Positions 1 to 8,865 of a stretch of 36,602 nucleotides of DNA are shown here, one piece after another. Both the position numbers and the translations under genes were made by a program. The stretch is from Cellulomonas uda. GTDB lineage: Bacteria; Actinomycetota; Actinomycetes; Actinomycetales; Cellulomonadaceae. Position 1 is the stretch's first letter, and each line of letters starts with the position of its first letter. Location of the stretch: the NCBI RefSeq assembly GCF_006538705.1, contig NZ_BJLP01000041.1, positions 1 to 36,602 on the forward strand, in the 5' to 3' direction. The notes beneath the pieces are model-generated. The model made no database searches. It had not been told where the DNA came from and saw only the letters and a program-made list of their open reading frames with translations.

Positions 1-70
1 CGTGACCCGGCTGCGGACCGGTCGCCGCCGGGACGTACCTGCTGGGCTTCCGCAGGCGCTCGGCGACGCG

Positions 71-565
71 TCACCCGCGTGCGGCGCCCAGGTACCAGCC
101 GGAGTCGTCGGTCTGGACCGCCGGCCCGTGGAACGTGATGCCCGGATCCCCGTCGTCGTCGACGACCTCGAGGTCGATTCCGCCCGGCGGCCCGGGCGAC
201 ACCGTCACCGTGAACGTGAACCGCGAGCCCGGGCCGGGCAGGGACTGCGGGGTCACGACGACGTGCGCGGCCGACCCCGCGGCTCGCACGGCACCCCCGG
301 GCACGGTCATGCACAGCGTCACCGTCGCGGAGTCGCCGAAGTCGTGGTGCTCGTCGGTGTAGTCGAACCCCGCACCCAGACCACCGTCGCCACCGCCCGT
401 GTCGGGCGGGTGGTTGCAGTCGTCCGCGGAGGTCGCAGCCGCCGTCGTCGCGTCCGGCGTCGAGGCACCCGGTGTCGCGGCGCCCGGGCCGTCGGGCTCC
501 TGGCAGCCGACGAGCGCGACGAGAGCGCACGCCACGACGACGAGCGGGCGGCCCGGACGTGACAT
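71..565 (-). CDS. Small lipoprotein of unknown function
   Basis: This is a predicted 164-residue lipoprotein. The start is placed at the ATG at 565-563 because it opens directly onto a lipoprotein signal, MSRPGRPLVVVACALVALVGC, with lipobox LVGC. The same frame stays open to 676, but that extension is not signal-like. A GAGGGTGA ribosome site lies about 5 bases upstream. After the lipid-modifiable Cys comes a low-complexity Ala/Thr/Pro-rich spacer, then a compact domain of about 110 residues with two further cysteines (DDCNHPP and TLCMTV), rich in short beta-like segments. I do not recognise the domain. It is transcribed away from the large secreted protein at 741, so the two share a divergent promoter region of about 175 bases. 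It is probably anchored outside the membrane; its function is unknown. Confidence 0.7.
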   Translation of the reverse strand: MSRPGRPLVVVACALVALVGCQEPDGPGAATPGASTPDATTAAATSADDCNHPPDTGGGDGGLGAGFDYTDEHHDFGDSATVTLCMTVPGGAVRAAGSAAHVVVTPQSLPGPGSRFTFTVTVSPGPPGGIDLEVVDDDGDPGITFHGPAVQTDDSGWYLGAARG

Positions 566-740
566 GGGGTCACCCTCGCAGAGCATCGCCGCGGCGTCGA
601 TGCAGGTCATCCGTCTGGCGGTGCCGGGAGAGTCCAGATCCACGGCATTCGAGTGATACCTGGCGAGACCGGCCATGGCGTCCCGTTCCGCGTCCTACGT
701 TGCGTTCCGCCCAGTGCCGGAGCTCGGAGGACCACCCCCC

Positions 741-3700
741 ATGCACCTGTCCCGCCGTATGTCCCGAACGTTCGTCGTCGCGACGATCGCCCTCGCGCTG
801 GTCGCGACGGGAAACCAGGCCGCCACCGCTGTCGAGCCCGACGTGCGCGGAGCGAGCGTCACCGACGGCGCGAAGGCCGACCCCTCCGCCGCGGTCGAGA
901 GCCTCTCGGGCACCGGGCAGGAGCCCGCGCAGGACGCGGCGCCGGCCCGGGACGACGACGAGGCCGTCGACATCTCCGCGGACTACCGCGACGGCGACGC
1001 GGTGTTCACCCTCACCGGCCCGGCGGACACGAGCTTCGACGTGTCGTTCCTGGGCCAGGGCGACGTGGACCCGGCGCTCGCGGGGACGACGGTCGTCACG
1101 GACGCGAGCGGCGTCGCGGAGGTGACCGTGCCGCTCGTCGTCGGGGACGACAAGGCGGGCGCGGTCTCGCTGACGACGATGCGCGAGGTCGACGGCGCGC
1201 TCGCGTCGCGCTCGTCGTCGCTGTGGCTCCAGCCGACGGAGGGCGGCTCGGTCGTCACCGGTGAGAACTCGATGGCGGCACTGGGCAACGCGATCGCCGC
1301 CGACAACGACACTCCGCAGGCCCGTGAGACGGCGCTGGAGCAGGTGTTCGTAGCGCCGGCCGACTCGGTCACGCAGTCCGTCTCGCAGTCGGCAGCGGCG
1401 GCGGCCGGCTCGGCGGTCGTGCGCGGCTACGCGCGCTGGACCGACTGGAACGGCGCGACGCACCCCGCGCGGCACATCGAGGTCCAGATCCTCGAGAACG
1501 GTTGGCTGCTCGACACGGTCACGACCGACGACCAGGGCTACTACGAGTACAGCCGCAGCGTCGGCATGAGCGACGTGCTGCAGGTGACGTTCGTCGCGTC
1601 GAGCGAGGCGGGCGGCGTCATCTCCCAGCCGCTGCCGTTCGTGACGATGCCGCACCAGCAGTCCGTGCTCGTGCCCGGCGGCGTGCCCGCCGGGACGACG
1701 AAGACGGTGAGCATCACCGTCGGACGCAACGGGGCCGACGAGACGGCGTTCGCCGTCCACGACGCGCTGTGGAGCGCGTACCTGTTCGGCGAGATGTCCG
1801 GCGGGGACGTGCCCCGCGTCACGGTCAGGTACCCGTACGGGGACGACAACGGGGCGTACCAGAACAGCTCGGGCCTGCACATCGGCGAGTGGGAGTGGAG
1901 CGCCTGGGACGTCATCGCGCACGAGTACGGGCACTGGTTCGACGCGCACCACGGGCTGACGGACCGACCCGGCGGGACGCACTGCTTCACCGACAACCTC
2001 GCCACCGACGTCTGCGGGCCCGACCCGGGACGCGGCAAGGACGAGGGCGGCAAGCTCGCGTGGTCCGAGGGATACGGCGACTACTTCTCGATCGCGTCCG
2101 GACAGCTTGCGCCGCACCCCACCATCCCGGGCGTGGGCGACGGCCGGTACGACGACCTCGTGCGGACGTCCACCGGCGGCATCCCCCGCGACGCGAACGG
2201 CAACGACCCCAGCTTCAGCGTCGAGATGGACGGCGGTCACCGGTCGGGCGGCGAGGACAACGAGGTCGCGGTCGCCGCGATCCTGTTCAACCTCACGCAG
2301 TCGGGGCGGTCGGGCTTCTCCTACCAGGACGGCACGGCGATCGGCGCGCTGCGCATGACGCGCCTGCTGGAGGCGGCGGACGCCGACCGGCTGAGCGACT
2401 TCCTGCGCCACGTGAACCCCGCCACGGGGAGCCCGCGCCTGACGTCGAGCCAGGTCAACGACCTCGGCTGCCTGCTGGCGTCGGCGGACGTCGCACCGGG
2501 CGCCGGCAGGCTGCAGGCGAGGTCGTACGAGGTGACGGTCCCCGCCGCGGACGTGTCGACACCGCCGACGATCTCCTGGTCGCGCGGGAACAAGGGCAAC
2601 TTCGAGAACGACCGGTTCACGGTCGAGGTCTCCGAAGGGCCGTCCGTCGAGCCGTTCTTCGTCTCGGGCACGGTGACCGGGACGGCGTGGACGCCGACCG
2701 GCAGGCAGTGGACGGACATCGTCGTCGGCCACGGCAGCGTCGTGTACGTCCGGGTGGTCGGCACGCAGACCGACAGCCCGACGACGGGCCCGTTCTGGGG
2801 CTGCGCCACGCCGGTCACGTTCGACTCGAGCGCCCTCGTCACGTCGGGCAGCTGTGCGGCGACCGTGCTCCCGCCGAACGACGACGGCTCGACCGGCGCG
2901 GTGGACCTGCCGTTCCCGGTGAACTTCTTCGGGACGACCTACACGTACCTGTACGTCAACAACAACGGGAACGTCACGTTCGAGAACTCGATGGGCACGT
3001 TCACGCCGTTCCACATCACGGCGAGCACGCCACCGATCATCGCGCCGTTCTTCGCGGACATCGACACGCGCGGCTCGGGCTCCGCGCCGGTGACGTACAG
3101 CTACGGGACGACGACGTTCAACGGGCGCCAGGCGTTCTGCGTGAACTGGATCAACGTCGGCTACTACTACTCGCACTTCGACAAGCTGGTCTCCGCGCAG
3201 CTCCTGCTGGTCGACCGCGCGGACCGCGCCGCCGGCGACTTCGACATCGTCTTCAACTACGGCTCGGTCCAGTGGGAGACCGGTGACGCGTCGGGCGGGA
3301 CGAACGGGTTCGGCGGCACGCCCGCCGCGGCCGGCTACTCGGCCGGCACGGGTGACGCCAACGCGTTCTTCCAGCTGCCGGGCTCGCTCGAGAGCGGCGC
3401 CCTGGTCGACGGCGGTCCGCACGCGCTCTCGTCGCACTCCAACGTGGGCCTGGCGACGCCGGGGCGGTACGTGTACCCGGTCACCAACGGCACCGCGGGC
3501 AACTCGTCGACCGGTGTCGTCGGCGAGGTGACGAGCCTCGGCCGGACCGTGGCCGGCGCCCCGGTGCAGGTGTGCCCGCAGGGCGGCGGCCGCTGCGTCT
3601 TCCAGACCCGGACGGGCAGCGACGGGTCGTTCGCGGCCGTCGGCATCCCGGCGGGGCGGTACACGGTGACGGCGTTCGCGCCGTCGGGCGTGAGCGGCCG

Positions 3701-5930
3701 TTCCCGCTCGGTCGAGGTCACCGTCACCGCGAACGCGCAGGTCGACGTGAGCATCGACCTCGCGGCGATCAACGGCCTCCCGGTGGGGGTGACGGTCTCG
3801 CCGACCGTGGGCAGCGGTGACATCCCGATGCTCAACTGGCACTCCGAGACGACTGTGCGCTTCCCCGGGTGCCCGGACGGCACGGCGACGTTCGCGGTCG
3901 TGTCCGACGACGGTGCGCGCCTGGCCTCGGGCTCGGCCGTGGGTGTCGGCACCGGGTGGTTCGCCGTGACGATCCCGCCGCTGTACCCGCACGTCGGCGC
4001 CGCGCAGGTCCGGATCGACGTGCAGTGCCCGTCCGGCGCGAGCCGCGAGATCGTGTTCGACGTCTACATCGACCCGTCGGGCCACGTGGTCGACCAGGCG
4101 GGGCGGCCGGTCGAGGGTGCGACCGTCACGCTCGAGCGCAGCGACGAGCCCGAGGGCCCATTCGTCGTCGTGCCGGACGGCAGCGACCTGATGTCGCCCG
4201 CGAACCGCGTCAACCCGATGACGACGGGGGCGGACGGGTACTACGGGTGGGACGTCGTAGCCGGGTACTACCGGCTCACGGTGCACAAGGACGGGTGCAC
4301 CGCACCCGACGGCGAGCTCGTCGCGACGAGCGACGTGCTGGAGATCCCGCCGCCGGTCACCGACCTCGACCTGGTGCTGCACTGCGGCACCGTGGACGTG
4401 ACGCCGCCGGTGGTCACGGTCGAGGACCAGGAGCTCGAGGGCAACGCGCGCGCCGGCTGGTCCGGTGACCTGCCGGGCGTGAGCGTCGCCGACGACACGG
4501 ACGAGCCGGCTGCGGTGACCCTCGTCTCCGACGCGCCCGCGGTGCTGCCCCTGGGCACGACGACGGTCACGTGGACGGCGACGGACACGGCGGGCAACAC
4601 GGCGACGGCCGCGCAGCACGTGACGGTCGTCGACACGACGGGGCCTGTCCTGACCTGCGCCGCCGACGTCGACGCTCGGTACGTCGCGGTCCCGGCGCTC
4701 GGCACGCCCACGGCGGTCGACGTCGTGGACGCCGACGTGGTGGTCACGTCGGACGCACCGGACGCCTTCGCCCTCGGCACGACGACCGTGACGTGGACGG
4801 CGACCGACGCGTCCGGCAACGCCGCGACCTGTGCCCAGCGGGTGACCCTGGAGCTTGCGGTGACCGCGACCCTCGCGTCGGGCGACTCGCACTCGGTCGC
4901 GCTGCTCGCGGACGGCACGGTCCGCGCGTGGGGCGCGGGCGGCAACGGCCAGCTCGGCACCGGGGGCACCACGGCGTCGTCGGCCCCGGTCGCCGTCCCC
5001 GGCCCGACGGACGTGCGGGCCGTCGCTGCCGGCGGGCACTTCACCCTCGCGCTGCGGGGCGACGGCACCGTGTGGGCGTGGGGCGAGAACGGCGAGGGCC
5101 AGCTCGGCGACGGGACGACGACCCGGCGGACGAAGCCGGTGCGCGTGACCGGCCTGCCGCCGGTCGCCGCGATCGGCGCCGGGCGCTACCACGGCCTCGC
5201 GGTCGGGATCGACGGCTCGGTGTGGGCCTGGGGCGGCAACACGTTCGGCCAGGTCGGGCGGACCGTGTCCGCACGGGTCACCACCCCGACGCGCGTCGCG
5301 GGCACCGGGACCGTCACCGCCGTCGCGGGCGGGATGTACCACTCGGTCGCGCTGCGGGCCGACGGCTCCGTGGTGACCTGGGGCGCGGGCTACGCGGGTC
5401 AGCTCGGCGACGGGAAGGCCGTCGACCACCGCACCGCCGCGCAGGTCGTCCCGGGCCTGGCGGGCGTCGTGTCCGTCGGCGCGGGCGGCGTGCACACCCT
5501 GGCGGTCACCGCGTCCGGCGACCTGCTCACCTGGGGCGACAACTACGCGGGCCAGCTCGGCGACGGCTCGACCACCCAGCGGTTCGCCCCCGTGAAGGTG
5601 ACCGGGCTCGGTGCGGTCCTGTCCGCCGACGGCGGTTCGGACTTCTCGACGGTCGTCCTGCGCGACGGGACGGTCTGGTCGTTCGGCGCCAACAGCCGCG
5701 GCCAGCTCGGCGACGGCACGACGACGGACCGCAAGCGCCCCGTCCGGGTCGCCGGCGTGACCGGTGCGGGCGCGGTGAGCGCGGGAGGCGCCCACGCGGT
5801 GACGCAGGTCGGCGGGTCGCTGCGCTCGTGGGGTGCGAACGACTCCGGCCAGGTCGGCGATGGCTCCTGGACCTCCCGGGTCGCGTCGGTGCGCGTCTCC
5901 GGGATCACGTCGGCGGCGCCGCTGGGCTGA
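741..5930 (+). CDS. Large secreted multidomain protein: zincin, nidogen-like, HYR and RCC1 repeats
   Basis: This is a 1729-residue exported protein. The start at ATG 741 is supported by GGAGG at 726-730 and by the signal peptide that follows (MSRTFVVATIALALVATGNQA within residues 7-30). Seen in order: a carboxypeptidase-regulatory-like beta segment near 230-275; a metallopeptidase-type HEYGH motif at 394-398 with a plausible third zinc ligand, Glu443, in SEGYGDYF; a nidogen-like stretch at about 720-910 (LYVNNNGNVTF, PFFADIDTR); two more carboxypeptidase-regulatory/CnaB-like segments near 930 and 1112; two HYR-type domains at about 1220-1375, each with TTTVTWTATD; and seven RCC1-type repeats at 1377-1729 (WAWGENGEGQLGDG and variants), enough for one seven-bladed propeller. 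By family logic it is an extracellular peptidase or adhesin acting on polymer or protein; the substrate is unknown. There is no C-terminal sortase signal or membrane anchor, so it is probably released. A hairpin follows the stop. Confidence 0.88.
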   Translation: MHLSRRMSRTFVVATIALALVATGNQAATAVEPDVRGASVTDGAKADPSAAVESLSGTGQEPAQDAAPARDDDEAVDISADYRDGDAVFTLTGPADTSFDVSFLGQGDVDPALAGTTVVTDASGVAEVTVPLVVGDDKAGAVSLTTMREVDGALASRSSSLWLQPTEGGSVVTGENSMAALGNAIAADNDTPQARETALEQVFVAPADSVTQSVSQSAAAAAGSAVVRGYARWTDWNGATHPARHIEVQILENGWLLDTVTTDDQGYYEYSRSVGMSDVLQVTFVASSEAGGVISQPLPFVTMPHQQSVLVPGGVPAGTTKTVSITVGRNGADETAFAVHDALWSAYLFGEMSGGDVPRVTVRYPYGDDNGAYQNSSGLHIGEWEWSAWDVIAHEYGHWFDAHHGLTDRPGGTHCFTDNLATDVCGPDPGRGKDEGGKLAWSEGYGDYFSIASGQLAPHPTIPGVGDGRYDDLVRTSTGGIPRDANGNDPSFSVEMDGGHRSGGEDNEVAVAAILFNLTQSGRSGFSYQDGTAIGALRMTRLLEAADADRLSDFLRHVNPATGSPRLTSSQVNDLGCLLASADVAPGAGRLQARSYEVTVPAADVSTPPTISWSRGNKGNFENDRFTVEVSEGPSVEPFFVSGTVTGTAWTPTGRQWTDIVVGHGSVVYVRVVGTQTDSPTTGPFWGCATPVTFDSSALVTSGSCAATVLPPNDDGSTGAVDLPFPVNFFGTTYTYLYVNNNGNVTFENSMGTFTPFHITASTPPIIAPFFADIDTRGSGSAPVTYSYGTTTFNGRQAFCVNWINVGYYYSHFDKLVSAQLLLVDRADRAAGDFDIVFNYGSVQWETGDASGGTNGFGGTPAAAGYSAGTGDANAFFQLPGSLESGALVDGGPHALSSHSNVGLATPGRYVYPVTNGTAGNSSTGVVGEVTSLGRTVAGAPVQVCPQGGGRCVFQTRTGSDGSFAAVGIPAGRYTVTAFAPSGVSGRSRSVEVTVTANAQVDVSIDLAAINGLPVGVTVSPTVGSGDIPMLNWHSETTVRFPGCPDGTATFAVVSDDGARLASGSAVGVGTGWFAVTIPPLYPHVGAAQVRIDVQCPSGASREIVFDVYIDPSGHVVDQAGRPVEGATVTLERSDEPEGPFVVVPDGSDLMSPANRVNPMTTGADGYYGWDVVAGYYRLTVHKDGCTAPDGELVATSDVLEIPPPVTDLDLVLHCGTVDVTPPVVTVEDQELEGNARAGWSGDLPGVSVADDTDEPAAVTLVSDAPAVLPLGTTTVTWTATDTAGNTATAAQHVTVVDTTGPVLTCAADVDARYVAVPALGTPTAVDVVDADVVVTSDAPDAFALGTTTVTWTATDASGNAATCAQRVTLELAVTATLASGDSHSVALLADGTVRAWGAGGNGQLGTGGTTASSAPVAVPGPTDVRAVAAGGHFTLALRGDGTVWAWGENGEGQLGDGTTTRRTKPVRVTGLPPVAAIGAGRYHGLAVGIDGSVWAWGGNTFGQVGRTVSARVTTPTRVAGTGTVTAVAGGMYHSVALRADGSVVTWGAGYAGQLGDGKAVDHRTAAQVVPGLAGVVSVGAGGVHTLAVTASGDLLTWGDNYAGQLGDGSTTQRFAPVKVTGLGAVLSADGGSDFSTVVLRDGTVWSFGANSRGQLGDGTTTDRKRPVRVAGVTGAGAVSAGGAHAVTQVGGSLRSWGANDSGQVGDGSWTSRVASVRVSGITSAAPLG

Positions 5931-5936
5931 GCCCGA

Positions 5937-5975
5937 TGCGGGCGGCGGCGGGCTACCGGCTCGTCGCCGCCCGCA
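5937..5975 (+). terminator. Terminator-like hairpin after the large secreted protein
   Basis: Arms TGCGGGCGGCG (5937-5947) and CGCCGCCCGCA (5965-5975) are exact complements, giving an 11-bp GC-only stem with a 17-base loop. It begins 6 bases after the stop codon of the upstream gene. No T-run follows, which is usual for high-GC actinobacteria. Confidence 0.6.
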
Positions 5976-6076
5976 CGAGCGCGGCGACTGCGCGGGACCG
6001 ACCGTGCGGAGGCCACGCGATGACACCTCGAGACCATGCCTCCTCGCCGGGGAACCGCTGCGCTCGCACCGGGGTA

Positions 6077-6146
6077 TCGGACGGGCGCCCACGACCGTGT
6101 GGACAAACCACGTCGAACCGTGGTCGATCTGTGTACTTTCGGCCCC
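6077..6146 (+). promoter_or_regulatory. Promoter block of cassette copy A, conserved in copy C
   Basis: The 27 bases at 6077-6103 are identical to 15432-15458, and the distance to the start codon is the same in both copies (70 bases). A TGTACT -10-like hexamer at 6132-6137 (TGTAGT in copy C) ends 9 bases before the ATG, and there is no Shine-Dalgarno sequence. The mRNA is therefore probably leaderless or nearly so. No good -35 box is visible. An inverted repeat ACCACG/CGTGGT at 6107-6124 is present here but not conserved in copy C. The exact upstream block may be an activator site or simply recent duplication. Confidence 0.5.
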
Positions 6147-6800
6147 ATGCGATCGACAGGGAGCTGGGCATGCGGCCTCGTGCTGGTCGGGGCTCTCGCG
6201 CTCGCGGGCTGCACCGCCGAAGGGGCGGCCAAGACCGCGACCACGTCGTCGGGGTCGTCGACGCCCGCACCGTCGGCCACGCCCAGCCCGTCGCCGACAC
6301 CCACGCCCGCTCCGACGCCGAGCGGAGCGCCGACGTCGGGACCCGACCAGGACGTCACGAAGCCTCCGACGCGCCCCGCAGCCCTCGACGGTGCCGCCAG
6401 CGAGGACAGCGCGATCGCTGTCGCGAAGTATTTCGCAGCACTCGTGACCTACGTGACCAGCACCGGCGAGTTCGGCGAGTGGGACGCGTTGAGCGGCGAT
6501 GAGTGCAAGTTCTGCGCCAGCGTCCGAGAGAAGGCGGCCGCGATACACGAAGCGGGCGGCCGCAGCATCGGAGGAGCGGTCGACATCGGGTTCGGTTCGG
6601 CTTTCGACAACGGTGATGGAACGTTCGTCGCGAGCGTCGAGCTGACGGAGTACCCGTCTCAGGTCGTCTCCGCCGACGGGGCGGTTCTTGAAGACGTCCC
6701 GGAGACGGCGACCTACCGGGCCACGATGGTGCTTGCCCAAGGCGCCGCCGGCTGGGTCGTGGAGGGTGTGCAGGTCGACGAGATCGACCTCGCGCCATGA
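6147..6800 (+). CDS. DUF6318-like lipoprotein, cassette copy A
   Basis: This is a 217-residue lipoprotein. ATG 6147 opens a classical lipoprotein signal (CGLVLVGALALAGC) with lipobox LAGC. A Thr/Pro/Ser linker of about 40 residues would carry the domain away from the membrane. The globular part has a conserved core, EWDALSGDECKFCAS, with a Cys-X2-Cys pair, and ends in VQVDEIDLAP. From memory this matches the actinobacterial DUF6318 family, for which no function is known to me; the family name should be confirmed. The last four bases overlap the next gene as ATGA, so the two products are probably made in a fixed ratio. Copy C (15502-16155) is a full paralogue with the Cys pair kept, and copy B (8866-9187) is a fragment. 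The Cys pair could be a disulfide or a metal site; nothing here decides. Confidence 0.8.
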   Translation: MRSTGSWACGLVLVGALALAGCTAEGAAKTATTSSGSSTPAPSATPSPSPTPTPAPTPSGAPTSGPDQDVTKPPTRPAALDGAASEDSAIAVAKYFAALVTYVTSTGEFGEWDALSGDECKFCASVREKAAAIHEAGGRSIGGAVDIGFGSAFDNGDGTFVASVELTEYPSQVVSADGAVLEDVPETATYRATMVLAQGAAGWVVEGVQVDEIDLAP

Positions 6801-7630
6801 CGTCTCGAAGGGCAGTGGCTGCCGGGTTCGCCTGCGTTGCGCTACTCGTTGCGACGAGTGTGCCCGCGGCTGCGGTCTGGGGGAGCGTCGGCGACGACGA
6901 GGCCGTCGTCGGGGACATCTTCAAGCGGTACCGGCAGTACCGCTCGTGGAAGTCCCACAAGAACCCGTTGGTGGATTATGCGTACGCGCGGTTGTGCAAC
7001 GTCGACTCGCAGTACCTGGAGTCGGACATCGACGGGGAGTGCTCGCCGCCGAACGGCACGGTCGTCATCCCGGGGTGCGACGAGGACGAGCCGGTGATGC
7101 CGTTGTGGCGGCGAACGCGGGAGACGATCAGCTCGCCATGGTCGACCTGGGAGATGCGGATCGGGTGGGCGTGCCCGGACGACCTGCTGCCACCGTTCGA
7201 GCAGGCAGAGCTGCGTCGGCTGAAGATCGAGCCGACCGCGACGCACCGTCAGCCCGGGGTCGGGGGGACGGTGCTGGTGAACAAGGGGATCATCGGGTGG
7301 GTCGAGCCCGACGAGCGCACGTTCCGCACGAGCCTGTTCGACTACGGGATCGACGTGGTGACCTGGCCGGTCGAGTACACGTGGGACTTCGGTGACGGGC
7401 AGTCGCTGACGACGACGTCCCCGGGCGGCCCGTACCCGAACAAGGACGTCGAGCACGTCTACGAGCAGACGGGCACGTTCACGGTCACTCTTACCACGGT
7501 GTGGAAGGGCAAGTACCGGGTCGACGAGGACGAGGACCACGAGTGGCGTGACATCGACGGCACCGCGCTCACGACGACGACTCTGGCGCCGTTCGAGGTC
7601 ACCGAGCTCCGCGGCCGCCTCGTCGGCTGA
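6797..7630 (+). CDS. Secreted Cys-rich PKD-domain protein, cassette copy A
   Basis: This is a 277-residue exported protein that starts inside the stop codon of the lipoprotein gene (ATGA), which indicates translational coupling. Residues 1-26 are a signal peptide ending near PAAAVW. The middle part (about 50-170) holds YRSWKSHKNPLVDYAYARLC and three further cysteines in GEC, PGC and WACPDDLL, so two disulfides are likely. The C-terminal part is a PKD-type beta-sandwich: VEYTWDFGDG, then HVYEQTGTFTVTLTTVW. PKD domains usually mediate protein or polysaccharide contacts outside the cell. No membrane anchor is visible, so attachment could be through its lipoprotein partner (inference). Copy C is a full paralogue whose DNA is identical over at least 66 bases at 7271-7336/16629-16694. 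Confidence 0.82.
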   Translation: MTSRRAVAAGFACVALLVATSVPAAAVWGSVGDDEAVVGDIFKRYRQYRSWKSHKNPLVDYAYARLCNVDSQYLESDIDGECSPPNGTVVIPGCDEDEPVMPLWRRTRETISSPWSTWEMRIGWACPDDLLPPFEQAELRRLKIEPTATHRQPGVGGTVLVNKGIIGWVEPDERTFRTSLFDYGIDVVTWPVEYTWDFGDGQSLTTTSPGGPYPNKDVEHVYEQTGTFTVTLTTVWKGKYRVDEDEDHEWRDIDGTALTTTTLAPFEVTELRGRLVG

Positions 7631-7701
7631 GCCGTTCTCAGCGTCGACCTGGGAGATGAGCGGGACGGGACGAACCGGCACGGATCGACCGCGCACCAGG
7701 C

Positions 7702-7707
7702 TACCCT
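7702..7707 (+). promoter_or_regulatory. -10 box TACCCT for a leaderless lipoprotein mRNA
   Basis: TACCCT ends 7 bases before the GTG at 7715, and no ribosome-binding site fits in between. The same GGCTACCCTGACG string stands before the decayed copy at 17079, so the third gene of the cassette has its own promoter in both places. Confidence 0.5.
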
Positions 7708-7714
7708 GACGCGC

Positions 7715-8500
7715 GTGTCTGCCGCCCCTCGCCGTGCCGTCCTCGTGCTCGCCGTCGTGCTCGTGGCCGGCGCGGGGCTGAGCGGCTGCTCGAGCGACAG
7801 GTCCCGGGGCCGCGACGCCGCGCGGTCGGCGGTCGAGACGCTCCTCGCCGGGTCGCGGACGGAGGGCGACGAGATCGCCGACATCGCCGGGAGCGTGGAG
7901 GAGAGGGCACGCGCGTCCGGCATCGTGATGATCGGCGTCGAGCACCGGGAGTCGGACGGCGGGTACGGCTCGCCGATCGGCTCGATCACGCTGGGGCTCA
8001 CCGTCGCGGAGGTCGTGGAGGACCCGAGCTGGTGGGGCGACGACGAGACGCGGGACCCGGGCCCGTACTGCTTCGAGGTGACGTTCCACCGCCGCGGGGT
8101 GCTCAAGACCAAGGGCGTCGGTTGCCCCGACGGTGGGCTGGTGGCGGTTCCCGCCCCGCCGTCGCGCCTGCCGCGCATCGCGCCCAACGCGCACGAGGCG
8201 GTGTGGTCCGTGCTCGAGTCGATGCCGGACCGGGTGCCGTCGCAGGACCAGGTGGTCGCGGACGTGACCGCGCGGCTCGAACCGCACGCGAACGGTGTCA
8301 CGCCGCTCGCGGAGGTGACGGTGGCGATCGACGACGGCGTCGTCGCGGTGGCGACGGGTGACGGTGACGACTGCGTGCTCGTCAAGCGGGGCCCGGACGG
8401 CGTGGTCCGGGACGTGTACGTGCCGCCGGTCTACCTGAAGCGGGGCGAGCTGGGCTGCTACGCGGACACCGCGTTCGCTGACCTGCGACCGCCGCACTGA
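7715..8500 (+). CDS. Third cassette gene: lipoprotein of unknown function
   Basis: This is a 261-residue lipoprotein. GTG 7715 is chosen because it directly precedes the signal AVLVLAVVLVAGAGLSGC (lipobox LSGC) and lies 7 bases from a TACCCT -10 box. The mature protein has an acidic helical start (RSAVETLLAGSRTEGDEIAD), a central region with Cys residues in GPYCFEV and VGCPDGG, and a distinctive end, GELGCYADTAFADLRPPH. I do not recognise the family. It follows the PKD gene by 84 bases and is probably co-expressed with it. A deleted relative survives at 17079-17287, where only the signal region and the last 47 or so residues remain. It is probably a surface protein of the same system, a role inferred from context only. 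Confidence 0.72.
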   Translation: MSAAPRRAVLVLAVVLVAGAGLSGCSSDRSRGRDAARSAVETLLAGSRTEGDEIADIAGSVEERARASGIVMIGVEHRESDGGYGSPIGSITLGLTVAEVVEDPSWWGDDETRDPGPYCFEVTFHRRGVLKTKGVGCPDGGLVAVPAPPSRLPRIAPNAHEAVWSVLESMPDRVPSQDQVVADVTARLEPHANGVTPLAEVTVAIDDGVVAVATGDGDDCVLVKRGPDGVVRDVYVPPVYLKRGELGCYADTAFADLRPPH

Positions 8501-8516
8501 CCGACGAGGTCCGCAC

Positions 8517-8865
8517 ACCGGGCGCGGACGGATGCGCGCCAACCGCTCGGCGTCGCGGACGAGGTCGACGACCGAGCAGCGCCTCGGGCGCGGGGGTCAG
8601 CGCCTGCGCGGTGCGCGTGAGAGCCGCGAGCACTGCGGCCAGCTCGTCGGCCACCCACGGCCGCTGCGGCGGGACGCTCTCCACGTCCTCGAACGCGAGG
8701 ACGAACCAGTCGTCGACGTCGGACGTCCACAGGAACCGGGGCGCCGGCACGGTGGGCGGCAGCAGGCGCGCGACGTGCGCCTCGTGCCGGGAGGCGGCGT
8801 GCGCGTGCTCCCCGCGGGTCGCCGACGCCGCCTTGACGAACACCCGCGTCCCGTCCGCCAGCTTC
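8517..8865 (-). pseudogene. Fragment of an aminoglycoside-phosphotransferase-like kinase
   Basis: Read on the minus strand, 8865 to about 8575 encodes KLADGTRVFVKAASA, then HEAHVARLLPPTVPAPRFLW, then DWFVLAFEDVESVPP. This is the nucleotide-binding lobe pattern of the APH/choline-kinase superfamily, with the usual ATP-binding Lys in VFVKA. After ALLGR near 8576 the plausible continuation (VVDLVRDAERLARIRPRP) lies in another frame. The catalytic lobe (HxD and metal-binding Asp) is absent, as is the N-terminus. The fragment stops exactly where homology to the DUF6318-like gene begins (8866). It is a remnant caught between cassette copies A and B. The family call is moderate; that it is broken is clear. 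Confidence 0.6.

Noticed and set aside
2..562. A 186-codon plus-strand frame at the left edge
   Set aside because: It is antisense to the lipoprotein with a clear lipobox and ribosome site, and its product is Arg-rich without domains.
570..6740. A minus-strand open frame of about 2056 codons opposite the large secreted protein
   Set aside because: Its product is an Arg/His/Asp-rich composition typical of antisense frames in very GC-rich DNA, with no domains, and the plus-strand gene has clear domains, signal peptide and ribosome site.
6842..8542. A minus-strand frame of 566 codons across cassette A
   Set aside because: It is a shadow of three well-supported plus-strand genes; only its first few codons coincide with the kinase remnant.
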